DNA of 64,000 bases, taken from positions 1-64,000 of the forward strand of contig NZ_NOYD01000060.1 of assembly GCF_002258315.1 (NCBI RefSeq), read 5' to 3'. Numbering within the stretch: position 1 is the stretch's first letter; every line of letters starts with the position of its first letter. This document shows, in pieces, positions 16,316-25,840 of the stretch. The notes below the pieces were generated by a model. It was not told where the DNA came from. It made no database searches and saw only the letters and a list, made by a program, of their open reading frames with translations. The stretch is from Rhodococcus sp. 06-462-5. Lineage in GTDB: Bacteria; Actinomycetota; Actinomycetes; Mycobacteriales; Mycobacteriaceae. The position numbers were made by a program, and so were the translations under genes.

Positions 16316-17593
16316 TCAGCTGGCCAGTCGGACGTCAGCTCTCGGTCGTGCGAACCAGTGAACCAACACCCCGCTCGCGACACTGAGTGTTGCGAGCGTC
16401 GGCATCGCCACCACGATCGCCCTGTCGAGCCCCCAGAAGGTTGCGAGCGCACCGATCCCAACCGCAGTAAGACCCTGTGACAGGTACGCCACCAAGTACA
16501 TCAACGACAGTGTCGTCGCCCGCGTCTCGGCCTCGGGGGCTGCGACGACCATTCCGAGTCCGCCGTAGAACATCAGGCCGTAGCCCGCCCCGCTGATAAC
16601 CGCAGCGAGCAGGAAGACGGTGAGCGAGTCCACGTGCGATGCGGCGACGAGGGTGACAGACCCGGCGGCGGAAAGCACCGAACCGGCCGAAGATGCAGTT
16701 GTCGGTGAACCGCGCCGGGCGATGACGGACGCGGGAACGATGGAAACAGCCCAACACGCAAGTGCACACGCGGCGACGAAAGCGTCGACGGTACCGACGA
16801 GATCCCTCACGATCTGCGCACCGAGCCCGATGAACACCGCGCCCATCATGAAGGCCACGGTGAGGGAAGCAACACCGATGGCGAACTGCATTCGATTCCT
16901 CGCGGGTACTCGCGCCCGACTGGGCCGCCATCGAACATTGCTGCGCGTGGCCTCCTCGGGGAGGAACCACACCAGCGGCAGCAGAGCAATCGTCACGCCG
17001 AGCAAGATGGCAAACGGAAGCGTGGTGGGCGACGCGGAGTACTGCACGAGCGCACCGCCGACAACGAGCGCGAGTGCGGTACCGCTGGCCGTCGCCGCAG
17101 TATTGACGGAAGTGGACAGTGCCGCGGTGCGGCGCGGTGCGAACTCGACGAGTGCGGCGCTGGCCGCACTCATCGCCAGCCCGACCCCGATTCCTTGAAG
17201 AGTGCGGCCGACGAAGATCGGGACGAGACCGCTCGTGACCACAAACAGCGCAGTGCCGACGGCGACCATGCCGACACCGGCAAGCAGTACGCGGCGTCGC
17301 CCGATCGAGTCCGAGAGAGACCCACACGCAACGAGAGCGAGAACCAGCGCTACCGGATAGGTAGCGAACAACGCGGTCGTGACGACCTCACCCACGCGCC
17401 ACCGATCCGCTAAGAGCGGATAGACCATCGAGGGCGCGCCGCTCGCCCACAACGACACAACCAGGACGCCCGCCGCCGTCGACAACGCCACCGGTAACGG
17501 CAAGGTCTTGCGTGAACGAGGGCGACGGTTCACCGATCTACGCCGACCGAACCGAAGGTGTGCGACCAACCGAGCGGAAGGTGGTGCGCCCAA
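16316..17593 (-). CDS. MFS exporter
   Basis: A 425-residue, 12-helix major facilitator protein. The loop 2-3 motif GSLSDSIGRRRVLLAG is the classic MFS motif A, and GRTLQGIGVGLAMS matches motif C-like exporters. The frame opens at TTG 17593; GTG 17533 is a plausible alternative start, with a basic N-terminal arm. It lies 3 bp after the TetR gene on the same strand, so the pair is one operon and the substrate is probably sensed by that regulator. Substrate unknown. Confidence 0.85.
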   Translation of the reverse strand: MGAPPSARLVAHLRFGRRRSVNRRPRSRKTLPLPVALSTAAGVLVVSLWASGAPSMVYPLLADRWRVGEVVTTALFATYPVALVLALVACGSLSDSIGRRRVLLAGVGMVAVGTALFVVTSGLVPIFVGRTLQGIGVGLAMSAASAALVEFAPRRTAALSTSVNTAATASGTALALVVGGALVQYSASPTTLPFAILLGVTIALLPLVWFLPEEATRSNVRWRPSRARVPARNRMQFAIGVASLTVAFMMGAVFIGLGAQIVRDLVGTVDAFVAACALACWAVSIVPASVIARRGSPTTASSAGSVLSAAGSVTLVAASHVDSLTVFLLAAVISGAGYGLMFYGGLGMVVAAPEAETRATTLSLMYLVAYLSQGLTAVGIGALATFWGLDRAIVVAMPTLATLSVASGVLVHWFARPRADVRLAS

Positions 17594-17596
17594 GCC

Positions 17597-18181
17597 TCAA
17601 TGGGTGTCGAGTAGAGCAAGGACGGTCCTCACGATCAGATCGGGTGCGTCCATCGAATCCAGTCGCCCTGCTGCTATCTCGGCTCCGGCACCGTGAAGGA
17701 CCTGATGGAGCACGGCGACTTGCCACGAGGTGGGCATGTCACGTGAAAACAGTCCTGCACTGCGTCCGCGTTCGATCAACGATTCGACCCGGCTCGCGGG
17801 GCCGTCGTGAAGCTCGCGGATACGCGCTGGGGGAAGTTCTTCCTCGGCGGCGGCAATGACCGATCGTGACCGGTCCACCAGCTCCCAGCTGCTGTGAATG
17901 AGCCGGGACAACGCTTCTCGGGGATCCCCACCCAGATCGACCGCAGCCAACGTCTGCTCACCGCGATCGATCACACGCGCCACCACGGCATCGATGAGCG
18001 CTGGGCGAGAGGCAAAGTGACCGTAGAGCGTCACCCGCCCGAGACCGGCTTCCCGTGCGATATCGCCCATCGTTGCGTTCTGCCGCCGAGACAGGCAGAC
18101 GATCGCGGCATCGAGAATCCGCTCGACGTTGCGTACCGCGTCGGCTCGTTTACCGACGACCTGCGACGTATCGGTCGCCAT
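17597..18181 (-). CDS. TetR-family regulator
   Basis: A 194-residue TetR protein. Residues ~15-60 form the DNA-binding helix-turn-helix (GDIAREAGLGRVTLYGHFASR), followed by the variable ligand-binding helices. It is divergent from the MFS gene at 18263 and co-directional with the MFS gene at 16316. It probably controls both exporters through the inverted repeat at 18205-18241. Confidence 0.9.
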   Translation of the reverse strand: MATDTSQVVGKRADAVRNVERILDAAIVCLSRRQNATMGDIAREAGLGRVTLYGHFASRPALIDAVVARVIDRGEQTLAAVDLGGDPREALSRLIHSSWELVDRSRSVIAAAEEELPPARIRELHDGPASRVESLIERGRSAGLFSRDMPTSWQVAVLHQVLHGAGAEIAAGRLDSMDAPDLIVRTVLALLDTH

Positions 18182-18204
18182 GAACCCTCACTTCCCGAAC
18201 ACGT

Positions 18205-18241
18205 TTGTATGAGTTACGGTACCAGTGTCCAACTCAAACAA
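18205..18241. promoter_or_regulatory. Inverted-repeat operator between TetR and MFS genes
   Basis: Arms TTGTATGAGTT (18205-18215) and AACTCAAACAA (18231-18241) match at 10 of 11 paired positions around a 15-bp centre. It sits in the middle of the 81-bp divergent intergenic region, where a TetR dimer would block both promoters. Confidence 0.6.
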
Positions 18242-18262
18242 CTATGTACAACTTAGGGGGCC

Positions 18263-19660
18263 GTGGTGACCACGTCGAAAACGACACCGGAAGCGGGCGA
18301 AGGGCTTCACCCGAAGCGATGGCTCGCACTGGCCCTGCTGGGCACAGCGCAGTTCATGCTGATTCTCGACGTCACAGTGGTCGCGATCGCGCTGCCGCAG
18401 ATGGGCGTGGACCTGGCCCTATCGCGGGAGGCGGTGACGTGGGTCGTCGCCGCGTACACCCTGACCTTCGGCGGCTTGATGCTCCTCGGCGGGCGTAGCG
18501 CGGACCTGTTCGGGTCCAAACCAATCGTCTTCGCCGGCCTGGCCGTCTTCACCGCCGGCTCCCTGGCGGCCGGACTGGCTGCCAATGCCGAGTTCCTGCT
18601 CGGCGGCCGCATTGTCCAAGGCATTGGCGCGGCGATGCTCTCACCGGCGGCGTTGTCGGTGGTGGTGCGCCTGTTCGCCGGCGACGAACGCAACCGCGCC
18701 CTGGGCATCTGGTCTGCATTGGGCGGCGGCGGCGCGGCGGTCGGTGTCCTGCTCGGTGGCCTGATCACCGCCGGGCCAGGATGGCCGTGGGTGTTCTACA
18801 TCAACATCCCGGTTGGCCTGATCGTCATCTTCGGCCTCCTCCGGGTTTTACCGCCGCTTACCCCGGCACCCGGGCCGCGTCCCGCGCTCGACATTCTCGG
18901 TGCAGCGCTGGTCACCGCTGCGACCGGCTCGGCCATCTACTCGTTGACCGTCGCCGGTGAAATCGGATGGACCAACCCGCAGACCCTCACCGCCGCCGGG
19001 GCCGCGGCAGCGCTCTACCTGTTGTTCTGCTGGCGACAGAAGACTGCGTCCTCCCCGCTGATGAACCTAGGACTGCTGGGCCGGCGTCCAGTCGGTGCCG
19101 GAGTGTTCGTGATTTTGATCGCCACAGCTTTGATGGTTGCAGTGTTCTTCTTGGGAACCTTCTATTTTCAGCAGTCCGCTGGGCATGGTCCCCTCGTGAC
19201 CGGACTGTTGTTTCTACCGATTGCGGTGGCGACGATGACGGGAGCGAACCTCGGCGGACGCCTCATCGGACGATGGGGCGCGAGGATCCTCGGCACCGCC
19301 GGGATGCTCATCGCGGCGTTGGGATTGCTTGTGCCAGCGGTGTGGGCAACCACTGCGGCGACCACGATCGGCGTCAGCTTCGGCGCATTCGGTATCGGCG
19401 CGCTGTTCGTCGTCGCCTCGGCCACCGCGCTCGGGCAGATCGGCCCCGAGGAGGCCGGCATCGCATCCGGCCTGCTGAGCACCTTCCACGAGTTCGGTGC
19501 ATCCATCGGCGTGGCAACCGTCTCGAGCATCGCTGCACTCAGCCTCGTCGCGGGTGGCGGTGACACCGGGTTCCAACACGCGTTCCTCTTCGCCGCAGCC
19601 GCTGCTGCACTGGCCGCAGTGATCTCTGCCTTCGTAATCCCGGCGCGTCCCACCGCCTGA
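18263..19660 (+). CDS. MFS multidrug exporter, DHA2 (14-helix) type
   Basis: A 465-residue membrane transporter of the EmrB/QacA group. It has ILDVTVVAIALPQM in helix 1, the motif A-like GGRSADLFGSKP loop, and RIVQGIGAAMLSPAALS in helix 5. It should extrude drugs or antiseptics by proton antiport. Start is GTG 18263 (or GTG 18266), with AGGGGG just upstream. Divergent from the TetR gene, which is its likely repressor. Confidence 0.9.
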   Translation: MVTTSKTTPEAGEGLHPKRWLALALLGTAQFMLILDVTVVAIALPQMGVDLALSREAVTWVVAAYTLTFGGLMLLGGRSADLFGSKPIVFAGLAVFTAGSLAAGLAANAEFLLGGRIVQGIGAAMLSPAALSVVVRLFAGDERNRALGIWSALGGGGAAVGVLLGGLITAGPGWPWVFYINIPVGLIVIFGLLRVLPPLTPAPGPRPALDILGAALVTAATGSAIYSLTVAGEIGWTNPQTLTAAGAAAALYLLFCWRQKTASSPLMNLGLLGRRPVGAGVFVILIATALMVAVFFLGTFYFQQSAGHGPLVTGLLFLPIAVATMTGANLGGRLIGRWGARILGTAGMLIAALGLLVPAVWATTAATTIGVSFGAFGIGALFVVASATALGQIGPEEAGIASGLLSTFHEFGASIGVATVSSIAALSLVAGGGDTGFQHAFLFAAAAAALAAVISAFVIPARPTA

Positions 19661-19738
19661 GCACTCGTAGCGGTGTGGACCTGTTGTCCCGAAGAGCATC
19701 CGTTGGGTCCATGGGGCAACGTCCGACGATCTACGTCT

Positions 19739-20107
19739 TCAGTCCGTGGTCCGGAGGTGGGTGACGTTCGAGAGCTCCTCGACTCGGCGGAGAAGCGAAC
19801 GGTTGTCGATCGACAATCGCTGGATGCTGGCAACTGCCAGCTCCAGGTCGGTGGTGAGGTCGCGGTTGCGCTGCCGAATCTGGGTTACTTCGTCCGAGCA
19901 CCGGTGTGGGGCGACATGGTCGGTCACAGGTGATGTCGAACGCTTGAGCCGATTGACCGTATGGGGATAGCGTCGGCGAAATGTGGTGTTCGCCAACCCC
20001 ATGTGTCGGGCGAGTGCGAGCACCGACGGTGTCCGGCCGGACGCATCCTGGAGGTGTTCGATCGCGGCGTCGATGGCGATCGTGTCTTCGTCGCGCTTCT
20101 TTGTCAT
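19739..20107 (-). CDS. Small HTH/coiled-coil partner of recombinase module 1 (DUF6262-like)
   Basis: A 122-residue basic protein with a helix-turn-helix-like segment (SVLALARHMGLANTTFRRRYP) followed by a coiled coil (QIRQRNRDLTTDLELAVASIQRL). It corresponds in place and size to TnpC of Tn554-type elements and resembles DUF6262. It is the last of four coupled genes; its ATG overlaps the preceding stop. Its homologue in module 2 is at 35056-35433, and both end with a related VTxLR tail. Confidence 0.75.
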   Translation of the reverse strand: MTKKRDEDTIAIDAAIEHLQDASGRTPSVLALARHMGLANTTFRRRYPHTVNRLKRSTSPVTDHVAPHRCSDEVTQIRQRNRDLTTDLELAVASIQRLSIDNRSLLRRVEELSNVTHLRTTD

Positions 20108-22239
20108 CTCTTCCCCTTGTGGGTGCGATCGATATATGGGTCGGCGTGGCTGTAGCGGTCGAGGAAGTCGACCAGGCGGCGCAGCCGCTCACGCAATCGG
20201 TGGTCCAGTAGCGGTGGCAGGTCGGCTCTGGTGGTCAATTCCTGCTCCAGGTGGTGGTGTTCGGTCCGCAGTGCATCGAGGTTGGCTGTAGTGAGGGCAG
20301 TATTGCTGCATTCGAGCGGTTGGCAGTGACCGAGTTGTGGGAGCACGTTGCCGCCCTGGTCGGGCCGGGGTTGGCACATCGCTTTGTCGGGGTCGAAGAC
20401 ACAGAGCGCAAATGTTCCGGGGTAGATCGCGGGATCGGATCGCTTCATCAGCCGCTTGATGCGGGTGCTGTCTGTGATGACGGTCCCGGAGAACGCGGCT
20501 GCGGCGGCGAACGTGTCCAGACGGTAGTGGGCTAGGTCGGCGGCTGGACCGGTGACGGGTGCATGGAGGTGATCGGTGGCGATGGCCATCAAGTCTTCGC
20601 CGCGAGCGAGAGCCTGTTCGGCTTCGACTTCGGCGCGGAACCCTGAGTCCGAGGTGCCTGCATAGCCTTCGAACATTTGGATGCTCAGGTGACGGTAGGC
20701 GATGGCACCGGCGATCGACCCGCCCGGCCGACGGGCGATGAACCATGCCAGCGTCCTGCGAAATTGCCGTGTACTCAGAACCCACTGTTGGCCGTTGACC
20801 AACGGAATCGACTCTGTAAGAGCGTGTTCGGTGCAGTAAGAATTGATCCAGATCGCGAAGTCTTTCAGTTGTCCGGAGGTGGCTTTGGTGGTCAAGACCC
20901 CGACCGTGGCGTCGTTTCGGGGGCGGACCTTCTGCGAGCCGGGCGGGTGCGAGAACAGCAGAGCCCGGCCGTGCGGGTGCATCTTCTCGAGGACCGAGAT
21001 CGCCCTGGCAGCGGGAGCCCCGACGGTCCACTCGGCGGTGACACCGTGAGGATCGGCTTCGCCTTTGAACGCCACGCCGGTCAGCGTCCATCGGTAGGGG
21101 GTGCCGTCGGTATCGCGCGCGGTGCTCAGGCAACCGCGGCGTAGGTGTTTGATCTCGGCGTCCCGCATCCCGGAAAGAAACGCGATGACGATGTAGCAGG
21201 CGATGTGCAACATTCGCTGCAGATGCAGGTACGACTTTGTGGGATGCTGGCGCGCGATTCCGTCGATCCATGGGCGACCGTGGAGTCGCCCCTCGATGGC
21301 GATAGGCATCCAGGTGTAGTCGGTGACTCCGACTCGCGCAGCGCAGGCAAGGACTTTGCCGCGGATCGCAGGGTTGGTGTCGAGTCCGTTTCTCCCGGTG
21401 CCGATTTCGGCGGCGATCTGTTGCATGTTGGGGCGGCCTTGATAACCGGGGAGCGGGTCGTTTTCGGCCTTGTGTCGTGAGAGATAGTGTTCGAGCGCTT
21501 CGGCGGCACCGCTGTTACGCCCGTACCGTCCGTTGGTGCGCCGTGAACGGTAATCATCTCGATGCGCAGCGGCGGCAAGGATGTCGCCGGAGAAGTCGTC
21601 GACGAAACGGATCGCCCAGGTGATCAGCGGGCCGAGAACGAGTTCGGGGATGCGGCCGGTCGCGTTCTCGGTGGTACCGGGTTTATGCATGGTCCAGCCG
21701 TCGATGCGGCGTGCGTCGAAGGACAAGGTGTCGGTGAGGCAAGTGCGGTACCGCCAGAGCATGCACACCGCCCGTCTGGAGTTCTCGCGCGATCCGAATC
21801 CGACGGACAGAGTCATCAAATGGCGGTGGTAGTCGAGGACGTCGGCCGCGGTCAACGAACCTAACGTCGGAACGGACGGTCGACCGGACTCCGGTGCGCG
21901 ATCTGTGAGCCAGTGCAAGAACTTGCGCACTTCGACAAATGTGCTGCCGATCCCGACGACGGATTGACGCCGCTCGCCTGCAGGTAGTGGACCGGAGAGC
22001 ATCGCCAGGCACAGCTCCTTGGCCGGCAATCGATAGGGGGCGGCGAGGGTGTCGAAGTTGACGACCACTGATCGAACATGTGCTTGTGTCACTGCAGCTT
22101 CCAGCCGCCAGGCATCGTCGCGGAATTGTGAGGTATCGGTCAGTGAGTAGCCAGGGCGAAGCCATAAACCGGTCAGGACGTAGCGGCCGTCGATCGATGG
22201 GCCAAGTTCGAGGTCGGTGCGAGTAGACGGGGTGTTCAT
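20104..22239 (-). CDS. Tyrosine recombinase, third gene of module 1
   Basis: A 711-residue integrase-like protein. The C-terminal half holds the recombinase core with RQFRRTLAWFIARRPGGS and a following YRHLSIQMFEGYAG segment that supplies the His and a candidate nucleophilic Tyr. A Cys/His-bearing tail (CQPRPDQGGN...LGHCQPLEC) resembles a zinc-binding extension. Start ATG 22239 overlaps the previous stop (ATGA). Homologous to 35430-37511. All three recombinases probably act together in DNA strand exchange for this element. Confidence 0.83.
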   Translation of the reverse strand: MNTPSTRTDLELGPSIDGRYVLTGLWLRPGYSLTDTSQFRDDAWRLEAAVTQAHVRSVVVNFDTLAAPYRLPAKELCLAMLSGPLPAGERRQSVVGIGSTFVEVRKFLHWLTDRAPESGRPSVPTLGSLTAADVLDYHRHLMTLSVGFGSRENSRRAVCMLWRYRTCLTDTLSFDARRIDGWTMHKPGTTENATGRIPELVLGPLITWAIRFVDDFSGDILAAAAHRDDYRSRRTNGRYGRNSGAAEALEHYLSRHKAENDPLPGYQGRPNMQQIAAEIGTGRNGLDTNPAIRGKVLACAARVGVTDYTWMPIAIEGRLHGRPWIDGIARQHPTKSYLHLQRMLHIACYIVIAFLSGMRDAEIKHLRRGCLSTARDTDGTPYRWTLTGVAFKGEADPHGVTAEWTVGAPAARAISVLEKMHPHGRALLFSHPPGSQKVRPRNDATVGVLTTKATSGQLKDFAIWINSYCTEHALTESIPLVNGQQWVLSTRQFRRTLAWFIARRPGGSIAGAIAYRHLSIQMFEGYAGTSDSGFRAEVEAEQALARGEDLMAIATDHLHAPVTGPAADLAHYRLDTFAAAAAFSGTVITDSTRIKRLMKRSDPAIYPGTFALCVFDPDKAMCQPRPDQGGNVLPQLGHCQPLECSNTALTTANLDALRTEHHHLEQELTTRADLPPLLDHRLRERLRRLVDFLDRYSHADPYIDRTHKGKR

Positions 22240-24044
22240 GGATGCTCCCAAGGATCTTCGGCAAGTTCGAGGAGACACTCAGGTGCCTCGGCGGCTGCTG
22301 TGGCGATCTGCGTAGCAGTGAATTTGGGGTAGATGTCGTGGTGGATCGCGGTCCAAGTCGGTCCGTAGCGCGTCCACCAGGTGGGTTCGTCGAGCTCGGT
22401 GCGTCGCCTGGCTATGGTCGCGGTCAAGGTGGTGATGGCCGGTAGATGAGCGGTGGTGACGACGCAGTTGCCGCAGTGGAAGCAGTCCAGGAATGACACT
22501 CGTCGACAGGCACGGCCGGTAACAGGGTGAGCGGAGGAGTCGGCGCATGCTGTCCAGGCACCCTCCTCGCCTGCAGCCGGTTCATCGACGTCGGTGCCGG
22601 CGCGCACCTCGAGTTCTGTGACGCCGTGTTCGGCCAAGACGTGGGAATGTGCGGAGAGGGCCGCTGCTTCCGCATCACGGAGGGCCTCGGACATCGTCTC
22701 TCTCGCCCACTCCTTCGCGGTGGGATCGCCGCGAAGGTAGTGACTGAACAGCACTTCGACGCTGTTCGAGCGGGCAGCCGAGGGCAGATGTCCACCGACC
22801 GAGCGAGTGCGACGGACCTCGACACTGGTGCGTACTCGACGCATATCCAGCCCCAGTGGTGTGGTGTGTCCGAAGGCGTCGGCGTCCGTGTGTAGTCCTT
22901 GGAGCCTGCTCCACTTCGACAAATCGGCGCGGCCGGTAAGGGTTTGAGCGAACGGGTTGTGGTGTTCGGCGACGGTTCCGCGATCGTGGTTGGTGTTTCG
23001 CCATGATGACCAGAGTGCGGTCGGATCGCTGAGTGCCCGCCCACGCTCCATGAGGCGGTGCAGCAGCAGGTACAGCCCGCCGGGCGTGTGCAGTTCTCGG
23101 TGCGGGGGTCCGATTTCCCAGGTCACGGTGTCGTGCCATCGGTTCGGTCCGTTGCGGCGTTTACTCAACTGGACCTCGATGGCTCGGTCTCCGACGATCC
23201 GGTGCTCGGCGGGCAGTTCTTTGAGGGCTTCGACGTTGCGGCCGGTGACTGCAACGAACAGGGTCAGCAGTGGCGCCAGGTCGGCACGCGTGACGAACAG
23301 TTGACCCGCCCAGGCTGTGCGTTGATGACGGTGGCGGACGATCGGTCCGCCGGGCACCGGGACGACTCCGGTAGCTGCCATGTCCCAAATCAATTGCTCG
23401 GCTTGGGTTGTCGGTTTGACGTCCATCCCGTCTATAGCCTCGAGGTGCTCGTTTCCTGCTGTTGTGCGCGCGCGAATGGCCCCCACGTCGGTGCGGGCGG
23501 CATCGACTAGACGCGTGAATTCGCCGTCGGAGTACCCGGTCAGAGAAACGAGGGTGCCTTTGCCTGATGGGGTGCTGATGTGGTCGAGGACCTCGATATC
23601 GAGATGGCTCGCTAGGGGAGGAAGCCGAAGAAGCAGGCGGAGTTCGCTGAGCTCGCCTGTGCGGGTGGCGACGGTTCGCGGTGTGTCGATCCTGTTGAGG
23701 AACATCTCGACGTGGGTCACGGTCAGGTCAGCCGGTGAGGCGGGGCTGTTGTCGAGGCTCTCGAGAAAGCGCAGTAGCCGTGCGACGAACGAGAACACGG
23801 TAGTAGCCGAACTGTGGGTCCGTCTGTCACCGGCGGGACCTATGCGTAATGCCAAGGCTTCTGCCACCGGAGCATGCCAGTTCGGCATGGCCAGGACCTC
23901 GACGTCGAAGGTGCCGGTGCGTCCGTCGTCGCCGTGGAAGTCGACGACCAGAGACGGTACCGAGGATGGTCCTGATGGCGGGCGATAGATTCCGGGCGTA
24001 GGGAGCGGGGCATGTGTCCCGGGGTGAGTTCGCGATTCGGTCAC
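22236..24044 (-). CDS. Tyrosine recombinase, second gene of module 1 (TnpB-like)
   Basis: A 602-residue protein resembling TnpB of Tn554-type transposons. The block VEVRRTRSVGGHLPSAARSN is shared almost word for word with the module 2 copy at 37508. A C-terminal Cys-rich motif (SFLDCFHCGNCVV) suggests metal binding. I place the start at GTG 24044, which overlaps the upstream recombinase stop as GTGA; the frame is open to TTG 24116. Tn554-like elements need several recombinases for site-specific insertion. Confidence 0.8.
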   Translation of the reverse strand: MTESRTHPGTHAPLPTPGIYRPPSGPSSVPSLVVDFHGDDGRTGTFDVEVLAMPNWHAPVAEALALRIGPAGDRRTHSSATTVFSFVARLLRFLESLDNSPASPADLTVTHVEMFLNRIDTPRTVATRTGELSELRLLLRLPPLASHLDIEVLDHISTPSGKGTLVSLTGYSDGEFTRLVDAARTDVGAIRARTTAGNEHLEAIDGMDVKPTTQAEQLIWDMAATGVVPVPGGPIVRHRHQRTAWAGQLFVTRADLAPLLTLFVAVTGRNVEALKELPAEHRIVGDRAIEVQLSKRRNGPNRWHDTVTWEIGPPHRELHTPGGLYLLLHRLMERGRALSDPTALWSSWRNTNHDRGTVAEHHNPFAQTLTGRADLSKWSRLQGLHTDADAFGHTTPLGLDMRRVRTSVEVRRTRSVGGHLPSAARSNSVEVLFSHYLRGDPTAKEWARETMSEALRDAEAAALSAHSHVLAEHGVTELEVRAGTDVDEPAAGEEGAWTACADSSAHPVTGRACRRVSFLDCFHCGNCVVTTAHLPAITTLTATIARRRTELDEPTWWTRYGPTWTAIHHDIYPKFTATQIATAAAEAPECLLELAEDPWEHP

Positions 24045-25561
24045 AGCACAACACCGGCCGCCGGGAGAGTCGCTGCGTCGCCGGCACTGGCCGGATCCGG
24101 TGTGGGGATTTCCCAATCATCCGGCACAAGCGCCATTCTCGTCTCCATCTCGAGTTCGGCGAGCGCGTGGAGATAGATCTGTGTGGTCACCACGGATCGA
24201 TGTCCGAGTCGGCGGCGTACCCAGTCCAGCGGGTCACCGAAGATGCGGGTGTAGTGCCCGCGCTGGTCCGGGTTCAGCTCGCCAAGGGCAGCGATGTGAC
24301 CGCGTTGGAGCTGTTCGAGGGTGATGACGGCAAACGTGTGCCGGAGCATGTGAGCATGCGCCGACAGCGGCACACCGGCTCGCTGGCAGCGGGTGTTGGC
24401 CTCGGCGAACATCTTCTTCCACGCAGCCACTGACAGCGGCATGCCGTGCTCGCCGAGCCAGAACGCGGCGGGTTCGAGACCGCCGGGGCGCGCAATCAGC
24501 AACTGCTGGCGCTCCGCCCAATTCAGCTCCGAGACTTTCACGGTCCGCTTCAGCGCGGCACCGGTGACGTGCGTGGCGATCGCGTGTTCCGGATCTTCCA
24601 CCACCAGAGGGTGCCGCATGCGCTCGTACCGTTGTTTCTCTCGGGCTGCAGCGATGACGTCGGCTCGGTCGAAGGCACTGTAAGTAGCCAGATCACGAAC
24701 GAGGGAAGCCGGAACGTAGACCCACCGTGCGGAGCGGCCTTTCGCGATTGACCCGGGAAGCCAAAACCGCTGATAACCACTGCGATTGGTATCGATGTGT
24801 GGAAGCTCCAGCACGGTGAGTGCAGATTGTTCCGAGATCCGAAGGCCCGTTCGGACCATCACGTCGCAATAGGTAGCGTTACGCCCCGACCACCGGCCAC
24901 GGAAACCTTCTCGCGGCATCCCGGCGGCGTCGAACCCGCGGACACCGACCTCGCGCCACCTGCGATAGTCGGCAAGGGGAAGCCACTGGATGCGGTCCCG
25001 GCCGCCGTCGTGACTGTAGGTGGCAGGGCGCAGCTCGTCGGATCGCCGCGAGACCGCATACCCGGTATGTGCAGGGGCAGGCCGTCGCCAGGTCTGTGGG
25101 ATCGGATTGACTCGCACGTGTCCGGCGGTGTGAGCCCACCGGTAGAACCTGTTTACCGCCGCCACTTCACGGTTCCACGTGTTGCCGGACACGCGCGGGC
25201 CATCGGGATCATGTCGTCGCCAATGCAGATACGAAAGGTGGTCACTGTCTTCGATGTCACGCCAATGACGTTCGCGGTCAACATGGTTGACGAAAGTCAG
25301 GAAGCTCGCGAGGTCGCGGGCGTATCCGATCTGTGTCATCCTGGCCATGGTGGCCATCGCAGTGGTGCGGAAGAAATCGTTCAGATCGGTGTCGTAGTCG
25401 AAGGCGGGCGAGAGCAAGAACGGAGTCCCTGGAGTCTGACGAGTCTCTTTGAGCCAGTCGGTCCAGTCATCTGTGTAGGTGACGCCGTCTGCGGTAGGTG
25501 AAGATCGGGACTTGGAAAGTTCTGCGGCAGTGGTACGAACATGCCATCGGCTGCTTGTCAT
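24041..25561 (-). CDS. Tyrosine recombinase, first gene of module 1 (TnpA/XerD-like)
   Basis: A 506-residue phage-integrase-family protein with a recognisable catalytic core: MLRHTFAV with Arg407 and His408, RRLGH, and nucleophile Tyr463 in TTQIYLHAL. An N-terminal SAM-like arm-binding domain (residues ~60-170) contains AVNRFYRWAHTAGHVRVNPI. It is the promoter-proximal gene of a four-gene operon. It shares MLRH, LGHRS, TTQIY and an ending with LVPD.WE with the module 2 gene at 39420. Confidence 0.9.
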   Translation of the reverse strand: MTSSRWHVRTTAAELSKSRSSPTADGVTYTDDWTDWLKETRQTPGTPFLLSPAFDYDTDLNDFFRTTAMATMARMTQIGYARDLASFLTFVNHVDRERHWRDIEDSDHLSYLHWRRHDPDGPRVSGNTWNREVAAVNRFYRWAHTAGHVRVNPIPQTWRRPAPAHTGYAVSRRSDELRPATYSHDGGRDRIQWLPLADYRRWREVGVRGFDAAGMPREGFRGRWSGRNATYCDVMVRTGLRISEQSALTVLELPHIDTNRSGYQRFWLPGSIAKGRSARWVYVPASLVRDLATYSAFDRADVIAAAREKQRYERMRHPLVVEDPEHAIATHVTGAALKRTVKVSELNWAERQQLLIARPGGLEPAAFWLGEHGMPLSVAAWKKMFAEANTRCQRAGVPLSAHAHMLRHTFAVITLEQLQRGHIAALGELNPDQRGHYTRIFGDPLDWVRRRLGHRSVVTTQIYLHALAELEMETRMALVPDDWEIPTPDPASAGDAATLPAAGVVL

Positions 25562-25664
25562 CGCCGCTCATGATCCGGTCAGTGACCGAGTATGCACAAG
25601 ATTTGCTGCCTAAGTTTCAAAATTCCGATCGGGAACGGCAAGGGGTACCTTCAGCTCTTATGAC

Positions 25665-25720
25665 GGTCGTTCATCTTGTGTCTATTGTCCAAGGTTGATT
25701 TAGAGGCTGCCTGCGATCAA
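25665..25720 (+). repeat. Imperfect 56-bp direct repeat, copy A
   Basis: This stretch, from GGTCGTTCA to CTGCGATCA, recurs at 30253-30308 in the same orientation with roughly four of five bases identical. Both read in one frame as VDLEAxCDQ, so they may be remnants of one ancestral gene rather than recombination ends. Copy A lies about 100 bp outside recombinase module 1. Confidence 0.6.
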
Positions 25721-25840
25721 CGACTCCGGCGGTTGTGTGCGGACTCGATCGCCTGCCCGGGAGAAGCGTGCCGCCGGCTGGAAGATGCGCCCCTGCTCGG
25801 GGAGGTCGAAGCGAACGAGGTCAAGTGTAAATTCGAGACG

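Noticed and set aside
19739..25561. Integrase of a prophage or ICE
   Set aside because: Three coupled recombinases plus a TnpC-like protein and no phage or conjugation genes fit a Tn554-type transposition module instead.
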